Shown here piece after piece: positions 6,115 through 6,346 of a stretch of 6,346 nt of DNA (its first letter is position 1; each line of letters starts with the position of its first letter). Source of the stretch: an uncultured Lachnospiraceae bacterium (lineage in GTDB: Bacteria > Bacillota > Clostridia > Lachnospirales > Lachnospiraceae). Position numbers and translations under genes: made by a program. Below the pieces are notes generated by a model. It saw only the letters and a list, made by a program, of their open reading frames with translations, was not told the origin of the DNA and ran no database searches. The stretch is from contig CACYEU010000266.1 of the NCBI GenBank assembly GCA_902773445.1, positions 1 to 6,346 of the forward strand, given 5' to 3'.

Positions 6115-6346
6115 TTATTTTCCGGGTTCCCCAGGTTCTCCCGCTTTCTCCACTTCCTCCGGCGTCTCCGGCTCTTTCACTTCCTCCGGTATCTCCGCTT
6201 CTTTCACTTCCGCCGGCTTATCTGTTTCTTTTGCATCTCCGGGCTTCTCCGCTTCTTCCTGTTCCTTCATCTGTTCAGGCGTAAGCGGTGTATCACCTCT
6301 CTCGGCGACGTACGCATTTCTCATCCAGATCGCGACCATAAGTCCC
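6115..6346 (-). CDS. C-terminal part of an unidentified, possibly membrane-anchored protein with acidic repeat tail (5' end outside window)
   Basis: I do not recognise this protein. The frame is open through the right edge (reading Gly-Leu before the ATG at 6339), so the visible part is probably only the C-terminus. It starts with a hydrophobic stretch (LMVAIWM) that could be the end of a transmembrane helix, then RNAYVAERGDTPLTPEQM and a highly charged tail rich in Glu, Lys and Pro. The tail contains three 9-residue units, PAEVKEAEI, PEEVKEPET and PEEVEKAGE, before ending in PGEPGK. Such tails are usually disordered and cytoplasmic. The bases just upstream of ATG 6339 are cut off, so a short complete gene starting there cannot be strictly excluded. 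It converges on the terminator at 6084-6103. Confidence 0.6.
   Translation of the reverse strand, partial: GLMVAIWMRNAYVAERGDTPLTPEQMKEQEEAEKPGDAKETDKPAEVKEAEIPEEVKEPETPEEVEKAGEPGEPGK
6136..6216 (-). repeat. Three 27-bp coding repeats (9-residue Pro/Glu/Lys units)
   Basis: The units are 6190-6216, 6163-6189 and 6136-6162. The first two match at 22 of 27 bases and the last two at 17 of 27. Each begins with a Pro codon followed by (A/E)EV. The in-frame period and pyrimidine-rich + strand suggest growth by slippage or unequal recombination, with the copy number likely to vary between strains. Confidence 0.75.

Overview
The window looks like an ordinary chromosomal segment of an anaerobic, low-to-mid GC Firmicute. 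A Clostridia member is my best guess. Support comes from strong AGGAGG-type ribosome binding sites, short U-tailed hairpin terminators, a K+-dependent and probably Na+-pumping membrane pyrophosphatase, and an ADP-forming acyl-CoA ligase-type protein. The lineage is an inference from gene content, and I cannot name a genus. I see no IS element, CRISPR array, tRNA, rRNA or phage gene.

Layout. Positions 1-447 (+) hold the 3' part of a MarR-type regulator with a His/Gly/Pro-rich N-terminal stretch; the reading frame is open through the left edge. It converges on hppA (540-2522, -), and a hairpin at 488-516 serves both genes. Upstream of hppA, on the same strand, lie a 470-aa protein resembling the alpha subunit of ADP-forming acyl-CoA synthetases (2614-4026, -) and a 406-aa protein built as a tandem duplication of the Lrp/AsnC fold (4027-5247, -). 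The last two are tightly coupled: TAA is followed at once by ATG, and the ribosome binding site of the second gene lies inside the last codons of the first. A divergent TetR-type regulator occupies 5503-6078 (+). The 255-bp gap between the divergent genes carries candidate promoters for both, a direct repeat, and two inverted repeats that overlap the predicted promoters. A bidirectional terminator at 6084-6103 separates tetR from the 3' end of a gene entering from the right edge (6115-6346, -), whose product ends in an acidic Pro/Glu/Lys tail of 9-residue repeats.

How the genes may work together. The most coherent unit is tetR / tandem-Lrp / acyl-CoA ligase alpha. This suggests a ligand-controlled switch for a CoA-thioester or organic-acid pathway, with two regulators sharing one control region. 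The substrate cannot be read from the sequence. No ATP-grasp (beta) partner for the ligase is present in the window. hppA is a housekeeping energy-conserving pump and may be co-transcribed or independently expressed. A large imperfect hairpin without a U-tract sits between the ligase gene and the hppA ribosome binding site.
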